From Siderastrea radians (lineage: Eukaryota > Cnidaria > Anthozoa > Scleractinia > Rhizangiidae), in NCBI GenBank assembly GCA_964017195.1, contig OZ024888.1, positions 19,818,201 through 19,882,200 on the forward strand: DNA of 64,000 nt. Direction: 5' to 3'. The notes under the pieces are model-generated. The model saw only the letters and a program-made list of their open reading frames with translations. It made no database searches and was not told the DNA's origin. Numbering within the stretch: position 1 is the first letter of the stretch; every line of letters starts with the position of its first letter. Below are positions 27,154 to 36,976 of the stretch, one piece after another. Made by a program: the position numbers and the translations under genes.

Positions 27154-29720
27154 TCTTTATGCTGGCATTATGCTTGATGCTCCGACAAAAGCATTGTACC
27201 CAAATTAAAACGATGCCGGCATGATGTATCTAACCCTATTGTGGTCGGTATGCTGGATAGCCAAGATGACATTACGTTGGATTGTATTTTACAGTGCAAT
27301 CATCACAAAACAGCTTTATTCACACGAAACATAAATAGCTTACCTTCTGCACCGTACCACGCCCTGAACCCTCTCCGACCGCCGGACTTTGACTTGAAAC
27401 GTATCCACATTTCATTAGCAGGGGAAGTGACGTTGCTGGGTTTCTGGTTACCACAGAACGCCACTGAATCCTTGCTATTCCGTACAATATTAAAATCACT
27501 AAATCTCTGCTTTCGAGTGCTGATCAGGACATACTCGTCGCGACATGTTGGAGTCCTGGTGACGTCAAAGTGTGGGTCAAAATGAATGTGTATTCTGAAG
27601 CCCGCGTTCACATTAATCTGCCATATACAGGTTTGAACAGGACTGTAGCCTTGTGGATACCCGGGTGATTCTATGGTACCAGACTGTCCAGTTAATTGGT
27701 AGATTTGACGGTGGCATTTACCTGAGAGGACAAAAATATGCAATGCCTACTTTAATTTCGACTGATGCTCGTCCCTAGGAAAATATTGGGAATTTCTCTT
27801 AGTCTTACTTAGGGTTCCCAGAACTTTGCAATTCAAGAACAAGATGTTATCCCGCACCGTTTGCCCACGATAGCGAATGCAAAAGAAAAAGAACATTTCA
27901 ATTTGACTGCGGCATCAGTGAACTAGATGTACACACCACCGAGGGAAAAATCAACCTTGTCCCTGTGTCATTCATTCATTCATTCATTCATTCATTCATT
28001 CATTCAGTCATTCACTCACTCACTCACTCACTCACTCACTCACTCACTCACTCACTCACTCACTCACTCACTCACTCACTCACTCACTCATCCATCCATC
28101 CATCCATCCATCCATCCATCCATCCATCCATTCATTCATTCATTCATTCATTCATTCGTTTTCTCCTTCATTTGCCCATTTGCCTATCTACTAATCAGTT
28201 CATGCATTTTTTTATCGTTCCTTTGGCCACTGGAACCTTCTTCTCGAAACTCCCGATAACTTTGCTTGCCCGGTAAGTATTTTTTCGAGCTGATTTATTT
28301 ACTAGTTAATGGTGATTATTGGCGCAAACATGGCAAAATGCTTCGAGAAATTATATATTAAAATTTAGCTTTCAAAATCAATATAAATTGTATAACTATT
28401 GGAAAATATTGTGCTCATAAAATAGTTTTCAGGCTCGGTACGTTGTCAGGTGTTTCGAGAAAAGGGCCCCTGGTTCGTTAGATTCATTCCTAAGGCGTCA
28501 TTCCTCATAGTGGTCCGTTCGTTCTGTCCAGTGACTTATCTTTTTCTTCACTGAACTTTCCCCAACTTTCACACCCACGACGGTCGTTTGGCTCGTTGTA
28601 TTCCTTCATTCATCCCTTCCTTGTTCAGTCGCTTATTTCGTTTGGTCAACAGTCCCTCAGTTCTTTCACCTTTCTGTTCCTTCGGCATTCGGTTCGTTAG
28701 TTCATTTGTTTGTTTGTACATTCGTTTGTTCGTCGCCATTGTCGTTCGGCGGCTTTGCCCCCTACCCCCAGGAAACATTCAATGAAGCAACAATTCTGAG
28801 TTTGCCGGAATGTTTTTTGACATATGGAACCAAATTAGACTACAATCTATTTTCATCTTCGTCATAACAACTGTAATGGAGACTGAAGAGGTTGTTGGCA
28901 AGCTTGAAACAACAAGTCGCGCAAGCTTAAAACCTCTGAGGGGTGGGGTAGAAAGCTTTCTATTTTGAAGCGAAAGCGACAAAAACCTATATCCTATTAC
29001 AGACTACCTGGCGAAGCATACACTATTTCACACAATTTATCAAACCTGGTCCGATTTTTTTTCTTCGCGCCCCGACTATCTGCTCCAGGGTCACCTATTG
29101 GCTTAAGGTGGGCAGTCCCCCAAGTCCCTCGCTTATATCCTTCTTTATGTCATTCCAAACAAAACTCACGCCTCTGGTCTAGTTCAATGGCTGATAACGC
29201 AATTCGATACGTTGAGAGTGTATTATAAGTGCCACCAAAGCAAATTTGACATCTTTGAGAACGTACAATGGCATCCTTTCCACTGTTTTTGTGAGAGGAA
29301 AGCCACTAATGAATGATCATGAAATAAGTGCCAGAAGGCACGTTTACAAGATAAGTTACACGAGACGGAGTGATGTGTGTGAAGGTTGCAGGACTGAAGT
29401 ATTACCATTATTAGGTCAACGCACACACGTGTAAAGAATCGTGGAACACGAAAATATTCTAATTATGTATCTTACCCGACGAAACTTCTGTAATCAGTGT
29501 GTACAGGAAGTATGTTCTGTAAAGAAAAATATACTGAGAAGTTTGTTTTGTCAATGGCGAGAGAAGAAACATACATGCTTTTAACATCGTCATTCATCTG
29601 GTAAGATCACGCTCTGGCTCTCACCTATAACATAAGCCCATTGTATGTCTATTTGTAAAGAATACTTACATTAAGAGAAGCTACTTACAATGCGATGGCA
29701 GCCGTAAGAATTCTTGCCAT
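11442..29720 (-). CDS. Secreted mosaic haem peroxidase (CUB-EGF-cadherin-like x2-peroxidase-WxxW-DNRLRE)
   Basis: Thirteen coding exons join without a frame break into 4,278 nt (about 1,425 residues): 29689-29720, 29476-29516, 27344-27721, 21953-22078, 20351-20545, 18409-19146, 17218-17680, 16654-16874, 14838-15977, 14031-14297, 13556-13618, 12481-12862 and 11442-11673. Order: signal peptide (1-23), CUB (25-150), calcium-binding EGF (151-192), two cadherin-like domains (about 193-405), polar linker, haem peroxidase (about 530-1,105), WxxW module (1,112-1,200), linker and DNRLRE/CBM96-like module (1,222-1,425). The peroxidase keeps haem-linking D639 and distal H640 (QWGQFLDHD), catalytic R773, haem-linking E776 and proximal H866, so it should be active, using H2O2 to oxidise halides or tyrosines outside the cell. 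No membrane segment is evident. It diverges from the MASP gene. The domain order matches no family I can name. Symmetrical exons hidden in the large introns could have been missed. Confidence 0.85.
12481..12862 (-). CDS. Peroxidase gene exon 12: DNRLRE/CBM96-like module, first part
   Basis: It encodes a beta-rich segment, with [19 protein letters not shown] and [17 protein letters not shown], typical of the DNRLRE/CBM96 carbohydrate-binding family. It enters in phase 1 through a weak acceptor (TTGAAG) and leaves in phase 2 at GTACGT. A palindromic MITE ends about 50 nt upstream of the acceptor. Confidence 0.8.
12913..13307. mobile_element. Palindromic TTAA MITE, copy B
   Basis: Second copy of the family at 10.1 and 20.9 kb, about 387 bp between TTAA motifs. 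The left end starts GGGCGGTGCCTCCT; the right end is more diverged. It lies in the intron between peroxidase exons 11 and 12. The 76-codon plus-strand open frame at 12904-13134 is part of this element, not a gene. Confidence 0.8.
13556..13618 (-). CDS. Peroxidase gene exon 11: linker
   Basis: A 21-codon phase 1-1 exon with good splice sites (TTTCAG and GTAAGC) encoding a Pro/Gln-rich linker with one cysteine (PQCDT). It has no domain. It is called because both ends fit the phase of its neighbours. Confidence 0.65.
14031..14297 (-). CDS. Peroxidase gene exon 10: WxxW module
   Basis: A phase 1-1 exon of 89 codons. It begins TWSSWV, has cysteines spaced as in the Mucin2_WxxW/CILP-type module ([17 protein letters not shown]) and ends [10 protein letters not shown]. 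These modules occur in extracellular matrix and mucus proteins. Acceptor TTTGACAG, donor GTGAGT. Confidence 0.8.
14838..15977 (-). CDS. Peroxidase gene exon 9: peroxidase domain, proximal haem site
   Basis: A 1,140-nt exon with the rest of the catalytic domain: AGDFRVNEQ (Arg773, haem-linking Glu776), [15 protein letters not shown], the proximal His866 in FRFGHSMV, and [14 protein letters not shown]. The position of the myeloperoxidase sulfonium methionine is Gln777, as expected for non-myeloperoxidase family members. A TAG overlaps the donor (ACTT|GTAAGT), but splicing there continues in phase into the WxxW exon. Confidence 0.95.
15978..16653. other. Intron between peroxidase exons 9 and 8
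   Basis: It contains a C-rich tract near 16,259 and nothing else I recognise. Confidence 0.7.
16654..16874 (-). CDS. Peroxidase gene exon 8: peroxidase domain, middle
   Basis: It encodes [15 protein letters not shown], then [17 protein letters not shown], a hallmark of animal peroxidases. The acceptor is TTTTCCAG; the donor GTGAGT leaves phase 1. It joins the next exon as LRDLDSNNGHLKI, the usual continuation in this family. Confidence 0.95.
17218..17680 (-). CDS. Peroxidase gene exon 7: peroxidase domain, distal haem site
   Basis: It encodes the start of the animal haem peroxidase domain, including [14 protein letters not shown] and the distal site [12 protein letters not shown]. In the latter, Asp639 should bond to haem, His640 is the distal histidine and Asp641 a calcium ligand. 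The exon enters in phase 1 and leaves in phase 2 at donor GTAGGT. Confidence 0.95.
18409..19146 (-). CDS. Peroxidase gene exon 6: cadherin-like domains and linker
   Basis: A 246-codon phase 1-1 exon with acceptor CTTGCAG and donor GTAAGT. It completes cadherin-like domain 1 and then encodes a second, more divergent one (about residues 298-405). A polar, basic linker of about 100 residues leads into the peroxidase domain. Neither cadherin-like domain keeps full calcium-binding motifs, and no transmembrane helix follows, so this is not a classical adhesion cadherin. Confidence 0.85.
19147..20350. other. Intron between peroxidase exons 6 and 5
   Basis: It may hold a small inverted-end element. 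A palindrome around a GGGGGCACA core (19,512-19,530) and a related GGGCACAATGTGTCCCTC near 20,027 face each other, next to a long C-run at about 20,047-20,062. The ends are diverged and I cannot name a family. Confidence 0.35.
20351..20545 (-). CDS. Peroxidase gene exon 5: cadherin-like domain 1, first part
   Basis: A phase 1-1 exon of 65 codons. It has the cadherin pattern of alternating strands, including VHYSVVS and FEMDPVTG at the end. The matching second half ([20 protein letters not shown]) is in the next exon. Joined, the two resemble a cadherin repeat, but the calcium motifs (LDRE, DxD, DxNDN) are not intact. Confidence 0.75.
20933..21299. mobile_element. Palindromic TTAA MITE, copy C
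   Basis: Third copy of the family, about 360 bp, bounded by TTAA. The inverted ends are GGACGGTGCCTCCT and its complement, and the body folds back on itself (for example the TTTTTCAGAGATGATTGA block and its later complement). It lies in the intron between peroxidase exons 5 and 4. The plus-strand open frame at 20959-21237 belongs to it. Confidence 0.88.
21953..22078 (-). CDS. Peroxidase gene exon 4: calcium-binding EGF
   Basis: A phase 1-1 exon of 42 codons. It starts DIDEC, has six cysteines in EGF spacing, and contains [10 protein letters not shown], the usual Asn-hydroxylation and calcium-binding signature. The acceptor is TTTTAG and the donor GTAAGT. It follows the CUB exon directly, as in MASP, C1r and C1s, and is separated from it by an intron holding a 4.7 kb transposon. 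Confidence 0.92.
22548..27245. mobile_element. Fold-back transposon with long inverted arms
   Basis: A 4.68 kb element (22,555-27,238) is flanked by a 7-bp direct duplication, TTGTGGT, at 22,548-22,554 and 27,239-27,245. Its tips are inverted (TAGGGTTAAATACATTATGC against the complement of GCATGATGTATCTAACCCTA). The arms are long inverted repeats, roughly 22,995-24,470 against 25,725-27,115, about 1.4 kb each, around a spacer of about 1.25 kb. No transposase was recognised. It fills most of the intron between the CUB and EGF exons. Confidence 0.85.
27115..27152. repeat. (ATT)n microsatellite
   Basis: About 12 ATT units lie near the right end of the fold-back element. Confidence 0.95.
27344..27721 (-). 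CDS. Peroxidase gene exon 3: CUB domain
   Basis: A phase 1-1 exon of 126 codons encodes a single CUB domain: [12 protein letters not shown], the W-x-I core, an FCG motif and a closing GFRAWY. The acceptor is CTCTCAG and the donor GTAAGC. The residues that bind calcium in MASP/C1s CUB1 seem replaced: Thr/Val where Glu is expected before the cysteine, Glu in place of the middle Asp, and Lys in place of the late Asp (FKSK against FHSD). So it is probably not a calcium-dependent CUB. Confidence 0.9.
27722..29475. other. Intron between peroxidase exons 3 and 2
   Basis: It contains the compound tetranucleotide array at about 27.97 kb and a decayed TTCG/TTCA-rich tract (28,480-28,740). No further exon was recognised. 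Confidence 0.6.
27967..28157. repeat. Compound tetranucleotide array (ATTC/ACTC/ATCC/ATTC)
   Basis: Consecutive blocks of ATTC, ACTC (about 20 units), ATCC (about 11) and again ATTC units, all in one register. The two long plus-strand open frames across it encode only Thr-His-Ser and Ile-His-type repeats, as expected from the array. Confidence 0.97.
29476..29516 (-). CDS. Peroxidase gene exon 2 (end of signal peptide)
   Basis: This 41-nt exon lies between a strong acceptor (TTTCTTTACAG) and a donor GTAAGA. It adds [14 protein letters not shown], the hydrophobic core and probable cleavage region of the signal peptide. It enters in phase 2 and leaves in phase 1, matching the CUB exon. Confidence 0.65.
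29689..29720 (-). CDS. Peroxidase gene exon 1 (start codon, signal peptide)
   Basis: The start codon at 29,720-29,718 sits in a good context (AACAATGG). The exon encodes [10 protein letters not shown] and ends in phase 2 at a consensus donor (GTAAGT). It was chosen because it continues in frame into exon 2 to give a typical signal peptide, and exon 2 then ends in the phase the CUB exon needs. It is an inference from splice sites and phase. Confidence 0.65.
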
Positions 29721-32700
29721 TGTTTCTTAAGCTGGTATGCTTTCCAGAGGCAGCAAAGCGACGGCGAAACCGCAAGATCGCCAGAACGAGGAATTATTAT
29801 GTACAGCTTATGATGTTAACCCCAGGGGAGATGCACTGTATACTGACTGACAATAGTTGTTGGCTTCAGAAAGGAAGTGCGTAAAATCGAAAATAAACAT
29901 AGCGAAAAAGTTAGCACGTATCGGTACGTCTCTAAGCGGAAATTAGATTGATCACCCTCAAGGGCTGGGGAAATGCTGATGGCCTGCAGACGGATATCCT
30001 CAGCGGCAGTATTTGGCACAGATGACTGCAACTCACTGAGCTCAAGAGTAACGTAGCGATAGTATGGACTCTCCAGTTGCTTTGTTTATGTTATAACTAA
30101 TCTTTTCCCTTTTTCTATTCCATATGTCACACAAATTAACTGACATAAAACATGACAAACATTTCTGGCTTGCTAAGCCGGCGCGCGGTGAATTCCTTTG
30201 CTGAAAAATATTTCAGCTATTGGTTTCAGCGCTCTATCGACATCATGTCGTTACAAGTCAATAATTAACCTTACTTCACATCCGTAGCCATCATTTCTTG
30301 CTCAACGAAACCAGTGGACGGTCTTTCAGCTTCATGACAGGAAGTGTGCAGTGAAGTGAACTGCCATCGATCTGTCGGGGATTTAATTTTTCTTTTTTTT
30401 GGGGGGGGGGGGTTAACGGGGACACGGAGATTTTCTTGTGAGAGGGCCGGGGTGACAAGGGTTGTTCCGGGAGCGTCAAATTTGAGATGGAGATACGATG
30501 CTGCGGGAACGGGAATACGGAAGATGTGCAGCTTCAGCAATCCTCTCCACTACCTTTTGCATGGGCTCCTGGGTTTTTTTTTTTGTCTCCTTATTTGCCT
30601 TTTTTGTTTTTCTTTTCAGGCTCCCAAAGGGTTTAGGGCTCAAAGCTCTGGGCTAGAAGGTGCGCGCAGGTCTCCAGGGCTCCAGGGCTCCGTAGCCGGT
30701 ATCACGGCTGGGGCTCCCAAGTTAGTCAGAATCATTATTTAAAAGGCTTTGGGCCCCGGGAGGCACGGCTAAAATTTCGGGGGCTCCAGGGCTCCAGGGC
30801 TCCAAGCACTGCCCCCCCCCCCCCCCCACTTGAGACCATGATCAATTGTCCACCTTTTTTAGCGTTGTCCCCATAAGCTCTTACGTTACATATGTTGTAA
30901 GACCTGTAATATAACTTCCTCTCATTCCAAAATGGAATGCACTTTTACTGAGTTCTTTGCATGTTTTATGGCATATAAGCTTCATTTGAAATTCCATCTT
31001 TTGATAAATTTTCAGCGTTTCTCTCAACGGGAGATAAATCCACGAGGAATGGCCTAAGGCTGGATCATTGTAATTTTAAGCTTTTTGGCGGGAAAACCAC
31101 ACCCCTTTCCCGCCTTTTGACTACAGAAAGTTTTCGCGCCGTTTTTCATCACAAGCAGTCTTATTCCGTCTCTCACTGGGGTAATCTTAGGAGGCACTGG
31201 CGATCATTGCCGGGTTCATTTTACATCTCATGATCGCTGTGTCCATGGGTTACCAAATTTCGAGACGCTCGGCGGCTCAGCGCTGTCGGGCATCTTGACA
31301 GCTGTCAATCATTGCAACAATGAATAAAAGCTTAGTAGCGATGGGCGCGTGCCAGAGAGAGGAATTATCGTCAGCTCGTACTATCATACGCTTTTCGTCT
31401 TTACGCGACTCATTCATGACGAATCTCTGAGCTCAGGAACCATGACTATTGTTAGGTACGTCCCCTTCCTAACTTTAGATTTTTCCATATCGATAGTTTC
31501 TTGGTTCGTTCTCCTTGTATTTCTGGTTAGTGAGTTGGGTTTGTATGTCACGTTCAACTAACTGGTTTGAATCACATGTGCCTCATAGATTTCTGGAATG
31601 TCTACTGCTTCTGATGGTTGCTAAAGCTATTTGCTATTCAGGTACGGCTTTTGGTTTACTTTTTACACTATATACATAATGTGTTCTACTTCCCACTGAA
31701 ATACGTACTCGATTCTCAGGTACGCCAGAGTTGTTTGTTTGAGCATAACGATCAGATTGAAAGGAAGTCCAAAATATATGGTCTCGTGCTCAAACGAGGT
31801 CATGAAATCAACACAGCACAGCACTTTCGTATACACTTCTCATAAATATTCTCTTATAAATGTTTAGTTTTGTGATTGTCGTCTGTTATTACTTTTTATT
31901 TATCCGGGATTTATCAATTAGTTCAATTCATTCATTTTAATACTATTGGCATAACAGCGCGTTTCAAAGTGATCCGGTTGGGATTCCACTTATAACACGC
32001 ACTGAACAAACGGGATTTGCGTACATTGCGCATGTAGATAACTGCTGTCTATCCAGAAGAATATCTGTGTAAAAGCATCTATTTAATGTGAGATATAAGC
32101 TTGATAGTGGCCGGTATCATCGATGCCTGATTTCTTCTAAAATATCGATCAGTATTACCATTTTGTTTACAAAAATACAAATTAATGACTTCGTCAGATT
32201 CAATCCGTCAGGAAATGTCGATACCAACGCGTAAGAATACCCAACCAGTGCATTTCAATCACATCTGGTTGCTTTAAAAATAGCGTTTGGAATATCACTT
32301 TGCACGCAGCCTTTGTTGTCGTTACCGTCATCAGTGTTTAGATCGGTTCGGTTGAAATAACATCGTTTTCAAATAGATTCATCAAATGTATTATCTCTGT
32401 TGGCATCACACTGTTGTCCTCCCAGCTTGGCGCCAAAGTTATAGTTATTAACTTATCTTCAACAATTTAGATAAAGTTTCACCCCAAAGCGTCTAGACTT
32501 TGTACTGTTATCGACTACTTTGAGAACTCCGTCCTACGCCATTAACGTTAAAAGCCTTAGCGATTCATGAGTAGTCTTTCTTCATTTTGATTGAAAAGGG
32601 CGGCGATTTGTAATAAATCAACAATTCACCGGAAGTCATACTCTGGCTGGAAGCTTTGCTTGTTCAGTTTTGAGAGCGTTGCTATCATTTGCTGTTTGTT

Positions 32701-35700
32701 TAAGACGCTGGTATGTTTGTTATTAGGAATATCTGGCTCCTTTACGAACAACCACCTGATTGGCTTGAATCCATCGAAACAGAAAGCCAGATTACAGTAG
32801 TTTTCGTGATAGAAGTCTGGCTAAGTTTTTCATCCGTTCTTCCATCAGCATGTACTTTTTATTAAGTCACGTCTTGAAAGAGGACATTTTTGAAAATTTG
32901 TGCAATGACAAATGGCACGATGGTGCTATTTCCTGTGTTCGTTTTGTTTACTAAGCATAGCATTGCTCCTTAGAATGGATGGCGTGCTAAGGCAACTTAG
33001 AGTGGATAAACCTCGATGAGGTGAGGTGGTTGCAGAGTACACGCCTCACAAAGTTACCCTATGTTTTATTCCTTGTCTCTTCTAAGGGTTCCATCACTTT
33101 CTGAACAATGCCCTAGTTGCGCAAGAAGTGCTGATCAAACTTTGCAATTGTCCATAAACAGTCAAGTGGAGATACATCCGTTAGCCTCAGACGTTGATCA
33201 AGTGTCCTTTTGTCCGCAATCCAAGCTTTCTTTTCAACTGTTATTTTTGGCTGCTTTCTTGACCTCAACTCAGCGTGATGGGCAAAAACCACTTTACACG
33301 TAGTAAGCTCAAAATTGACTTTGCATTGGTGCGAAGCGGCATGGGCGCTGTATCAAAAACATCGTTGATAGGTAATTAATTAATAACGCCCGAGAAGTAT
33401 TTCAGCACCTAGATCGTCAGAACAGCTTTGCCGCAATTGTACTGTGCACTCCTTCTAAGCTGCCTAACGCTGCCAAAGACATTCCCTCTTCTTTTAAACT
33501 CAACGGAAGCCTTAGACAAAGGATACTGCATGTAAATCAATACACTGATTGCTTTATAAACACAAAAGTGATTACTTAGCTGCTTTAGCTTAGAATAGTT
33601 AAGCTTTCAATTGTCGCAGCTTGTTTATAAATTGGAATCAGGTTTTCTTGACCTTCGAATGAAGTTTTTTTTTAGAAAATCATCTTCCAGGAATACATGC
33701 ATTTTTAAAATTTCCTGTTTCAGCGTGCAATTTTTTCGTGATCCAATCCTGTATTTTCCCATCACGAATGGCCCGCTCGTTTTGCCGTACACGGGCTTTA
33801 ATTTCAATCTCGCGTGTCCCTAAACTCAGCTTTCCTGCCAATTTTAATTAAGTAGATTATAAGAGTGGAACTAGTTGGGCTCCTGATTGTTTCGTAGAGC
33901 GTCACTCTGGGGATTAATTTCTTACGAATCAATCTTTCCTCAACTGCAGTTACTTATGCAATGGGCCCGGGGCAATGGGCAATTTGGGGCGAGGCAAAGT
34001 GGTGAATTTTGTCTCGTTATTTAAATTGTTGGGTGTTTTTGGTCTGTTAATGTAGATTTGTTGGCGTAATTAGAGCATTGCATTCGATTGTCTTAGTTTT
34101 CTCGTTTAATTTCTGTTATGTTTGTATAAAGGTGCAAAATCCTCTCAGTAAACAGAGAGTTTTGTTATCGAAGGCATTTCCTCTCTGTCGGTAGCATCCG
34201 GTTTGCCTCTTCGCATAATCACGTTTGGCAGGAACGTTCGACCCTGGGTGCCAAAGCCGGGTTCTTTGTCTACCATAAACCATAAGAAGCCAGACACAGG
34301 TTCACTCTCTCTTAGAATGTTCTCACAAAGTAAATAATACTGAATTCAAACCTAGATGGCCATGAGATATTATATTCTAGTTCACGTGTGAAACAAGTCT
34401 GCTTCGGACCAGGCATTCTTACCCAATACATTTTTTTTTTTATTTCTTGGTCGTAGTGTTCAACTTGCAACTGTAGATTGTTCATCGAAATAATGAAAAA
34501 ACAGAACTATACTGAAATACTAAGAGACATGCTCCAAGATATATGCAAACTGGTTGTTAGACTAGTGTGGTAAGTTTTTTTGAGTGAAAAGAATGCAGAG
34601 GGTGGAATTGGCATTTTCCAAAGCTTTTCTTCCTCTTATGCTTTGACACTTTCAAAAAAGACCTTTTTGTACGCAGCCGGAAACCGTTTTTTTTTTTGTT
34701 TATGCTTATCTTCGAGGCCCAGTATCTCGTGTCATGTAACTCACTTTTAAATACCGAAAAAATAATCCTACGATGTGGCCATTTAAATGAAAGCTCTTGT
34801 GCGCTGTTTTACAATATTAAAAAAAGAGAACTTTGGCAATTTTTTTGCCTCTAAATTTTCAATCATTAAACCTCTCCGCTCCTTGAATTTGATCTTAATT
34901 TTGAGGACTTGAGGGTCGTGGGAAATGTGTTGTTTTCATGATTGATTTCTTGGCTCTTAGGTTCGAAAATAATTTTCAGAATGAATTTATCAACACTTCA
35001 GGTCTTTCCGGTAATTGAGCCGTGAGAAAAATGCAATTTACCTCCTTTAAGCTCCCTCAAAACTCCTTGTATATTTTCTCGAAAAAGGGGAGGTACTAAT
35101 CTATGTGGCAGTTGAATTTTAGTCAAGACAAGGAATTAACTCAGAAAGTTGACCGATAAGCCGTTACGTCAGTTGGAGACGATTGTCCGCTTTGAGTTAC
35201 AGAATTTAGGAGTACGTTCATGCGCAGACGTATCTAAAGGTTTATAGATAACCGCAGCGAGGTGGTTGCAAGCTGCAAGCTAAAGATAAGAACGTTTCTG
35301 GAGCTCATTTCACGTAACCTTAGGTTTCATAGCCCCACACCCAGTGTTTTGACACGAACAAGCAACCTTCTTTATAATTCTCCAGACGGAATCACCTTGA
35401 CCTCCAATCGAAGTGTCAACAATTTTGTCATCAACTTCTTTACCTTTCATTCAATCGTTTAGAGTTATCTCTAGTGAACTCTGTCATCATGCAGTACTAA
35501 CCTAGCGAACGGAGCGTGTTGGAATATCAGAGCTATGTTCGTTTGGGGATCTTTCTCCTCTATTCATTTGCCCTATAACTTTGCATGATTATGTGAAGAA
35601 ATTCAATGGTAATCGCGTTTAGAGGTTTAACGATTTATACCATTGATGAGCTCTCCGTTGTGGGATTAATTCGGAAACGTAGATCCCAGTAACAAAGTGC

Positions 35701-36974
35701 TGTCGTAAATCCTGGATTTCCTTCTCCTGGCACCTGTAGATTTCCATAATAGCACTTCAGTTTATCACTGAATCAGTTCACAAGTTTTGCAAGGTTTACA
35801 CCTATTCCAGTTCACTTGAACCATGACCAACATTACCGTCTTCTCTTTAGCATAACGCATGACGCTTTCACTCACTATGCAAGACGTTGGTCACATGTCA
35901 ACCAAGAATTCCCTAGTTAGAAACATGACGCGCACTGGCCACACGCGAGTCATACTTTCATGCGGCAAACGACTTTTGCGCCCGTTCACATCGACTATCC
36001 CTGGGCGGAAGGAGGGACTGCGCGTAGTCTAACTCCCATGTTCGTGACGAAATGAATATAGTTTTCTGCTTTGTTATCACGCAAAAGCATTACTGTGGTT
36101 GTTAATTAAATTTAATGTGTGTTTTCACTGGATTAAGATGTTTTTGTGGTAATCTGTTTTTGAAAATAGATTAAGTAAACATCGAAAAATCTTTCAATTT
36201 AGACAACCAACTCGGATAACAGTGGCATGCAAAAGAACAGGCATTGCGCATCTCACTTACTGAATATACTTTTCGATCCTTAGATCTGTGCTCACATTTT
36301 GCATACGTTGAAACATCATCTTTTAGTAAACAGGTGTTCCCTGTCTTTACGTAAAAAGGCTTGCTTGCATTCAGAGGCAAGCTTTGACATATATATTTAA
36401 CTTAAACCAGGAGCATAGGCTTCTGCTTAAAAACAAGTTGAATCATTGAATCAAAACGAGCAGGATACTGTATCTCAAGACCAAAAGAACGTTCAACAGA
36501 AAAACCCTACTTAAAACAGTCAGGCAAATCAACTCAGTTTTAACTTCCTCAAACCTGTACTAGGTGAATGTGAGTTCTTTCTCTGGTATCCTGGGCAAAA
36601 AGAATTAAGGATCCGGTTAAATGAATGAAACTTTAAAATGCTTAATCTAAATACCATTAAAAAAACAGCAGCAAAGTTGAAAAGGAAATTTCACACAAGG
36701 AAAATTCCTTCATGTCCCTTTGAGACAGAGGAGAAGGCGGGAAAGTACGCGCGGCGTTCTCGCACCAAAAATTCGTCCTGCTAGTGCAATGTTTCTTATT
36801 CCACGAGTGTACATGGGGTATGAAATGAAACATAACGGCGCGATGTATATAATCACCTAATTATCCAGCAAGCGAGAGTGGAGGAATGTTTTTTTAAAAT
36901 AGATTCTCATTTTTGGTAATTGTTGTTCTCCACAGCAAAAACTTTTGAACGGCACGGCAGCGTAATTATATTTT
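29721..36974. other. Interval between divergent peroxidase and MASP genes
   Basis: It should contain the peroxidase promoter and probably the MASP promoter and signal-peptide exon, neither of which I could place. Visible items are G/C homopolymer runs (30,401-30,413; 30,812-30,828) and a GGGCTCCA-rich stretch (30,645-30,810). A CpG-containing patch at 31,120-31,400 could be promoter-like. No open frame here carries a recognisable domain. Confidence 0.4.
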
Positions 36975-36976
36975 GA

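Noticed and set aside
27927..28276. Two plus-strand open frames of more than 100 codons rich in Ser, Ile, Thr and His
   Set aside because: They are translations of the tetranucleotide array; any in-register array without stop codons gives such frames.
31438..31690. ATGACTATTGTTAG before a GTACGT donor, joined to a hydrophobic stretch after TATTCAG at 31,640, as MASP leader
   Set aside because: The joined frame is hydrophobic, but no acceptable donor ends it in phase 1 before a stop codon.
34481..34566. ATG-led frame ending at a GTAAGT donor, considered as the MASP leader exon
   Set aside because: The peptide is not a signal peptide (many charged residues) and it ends in phase 2, whereas CUB1 needs phase 1.
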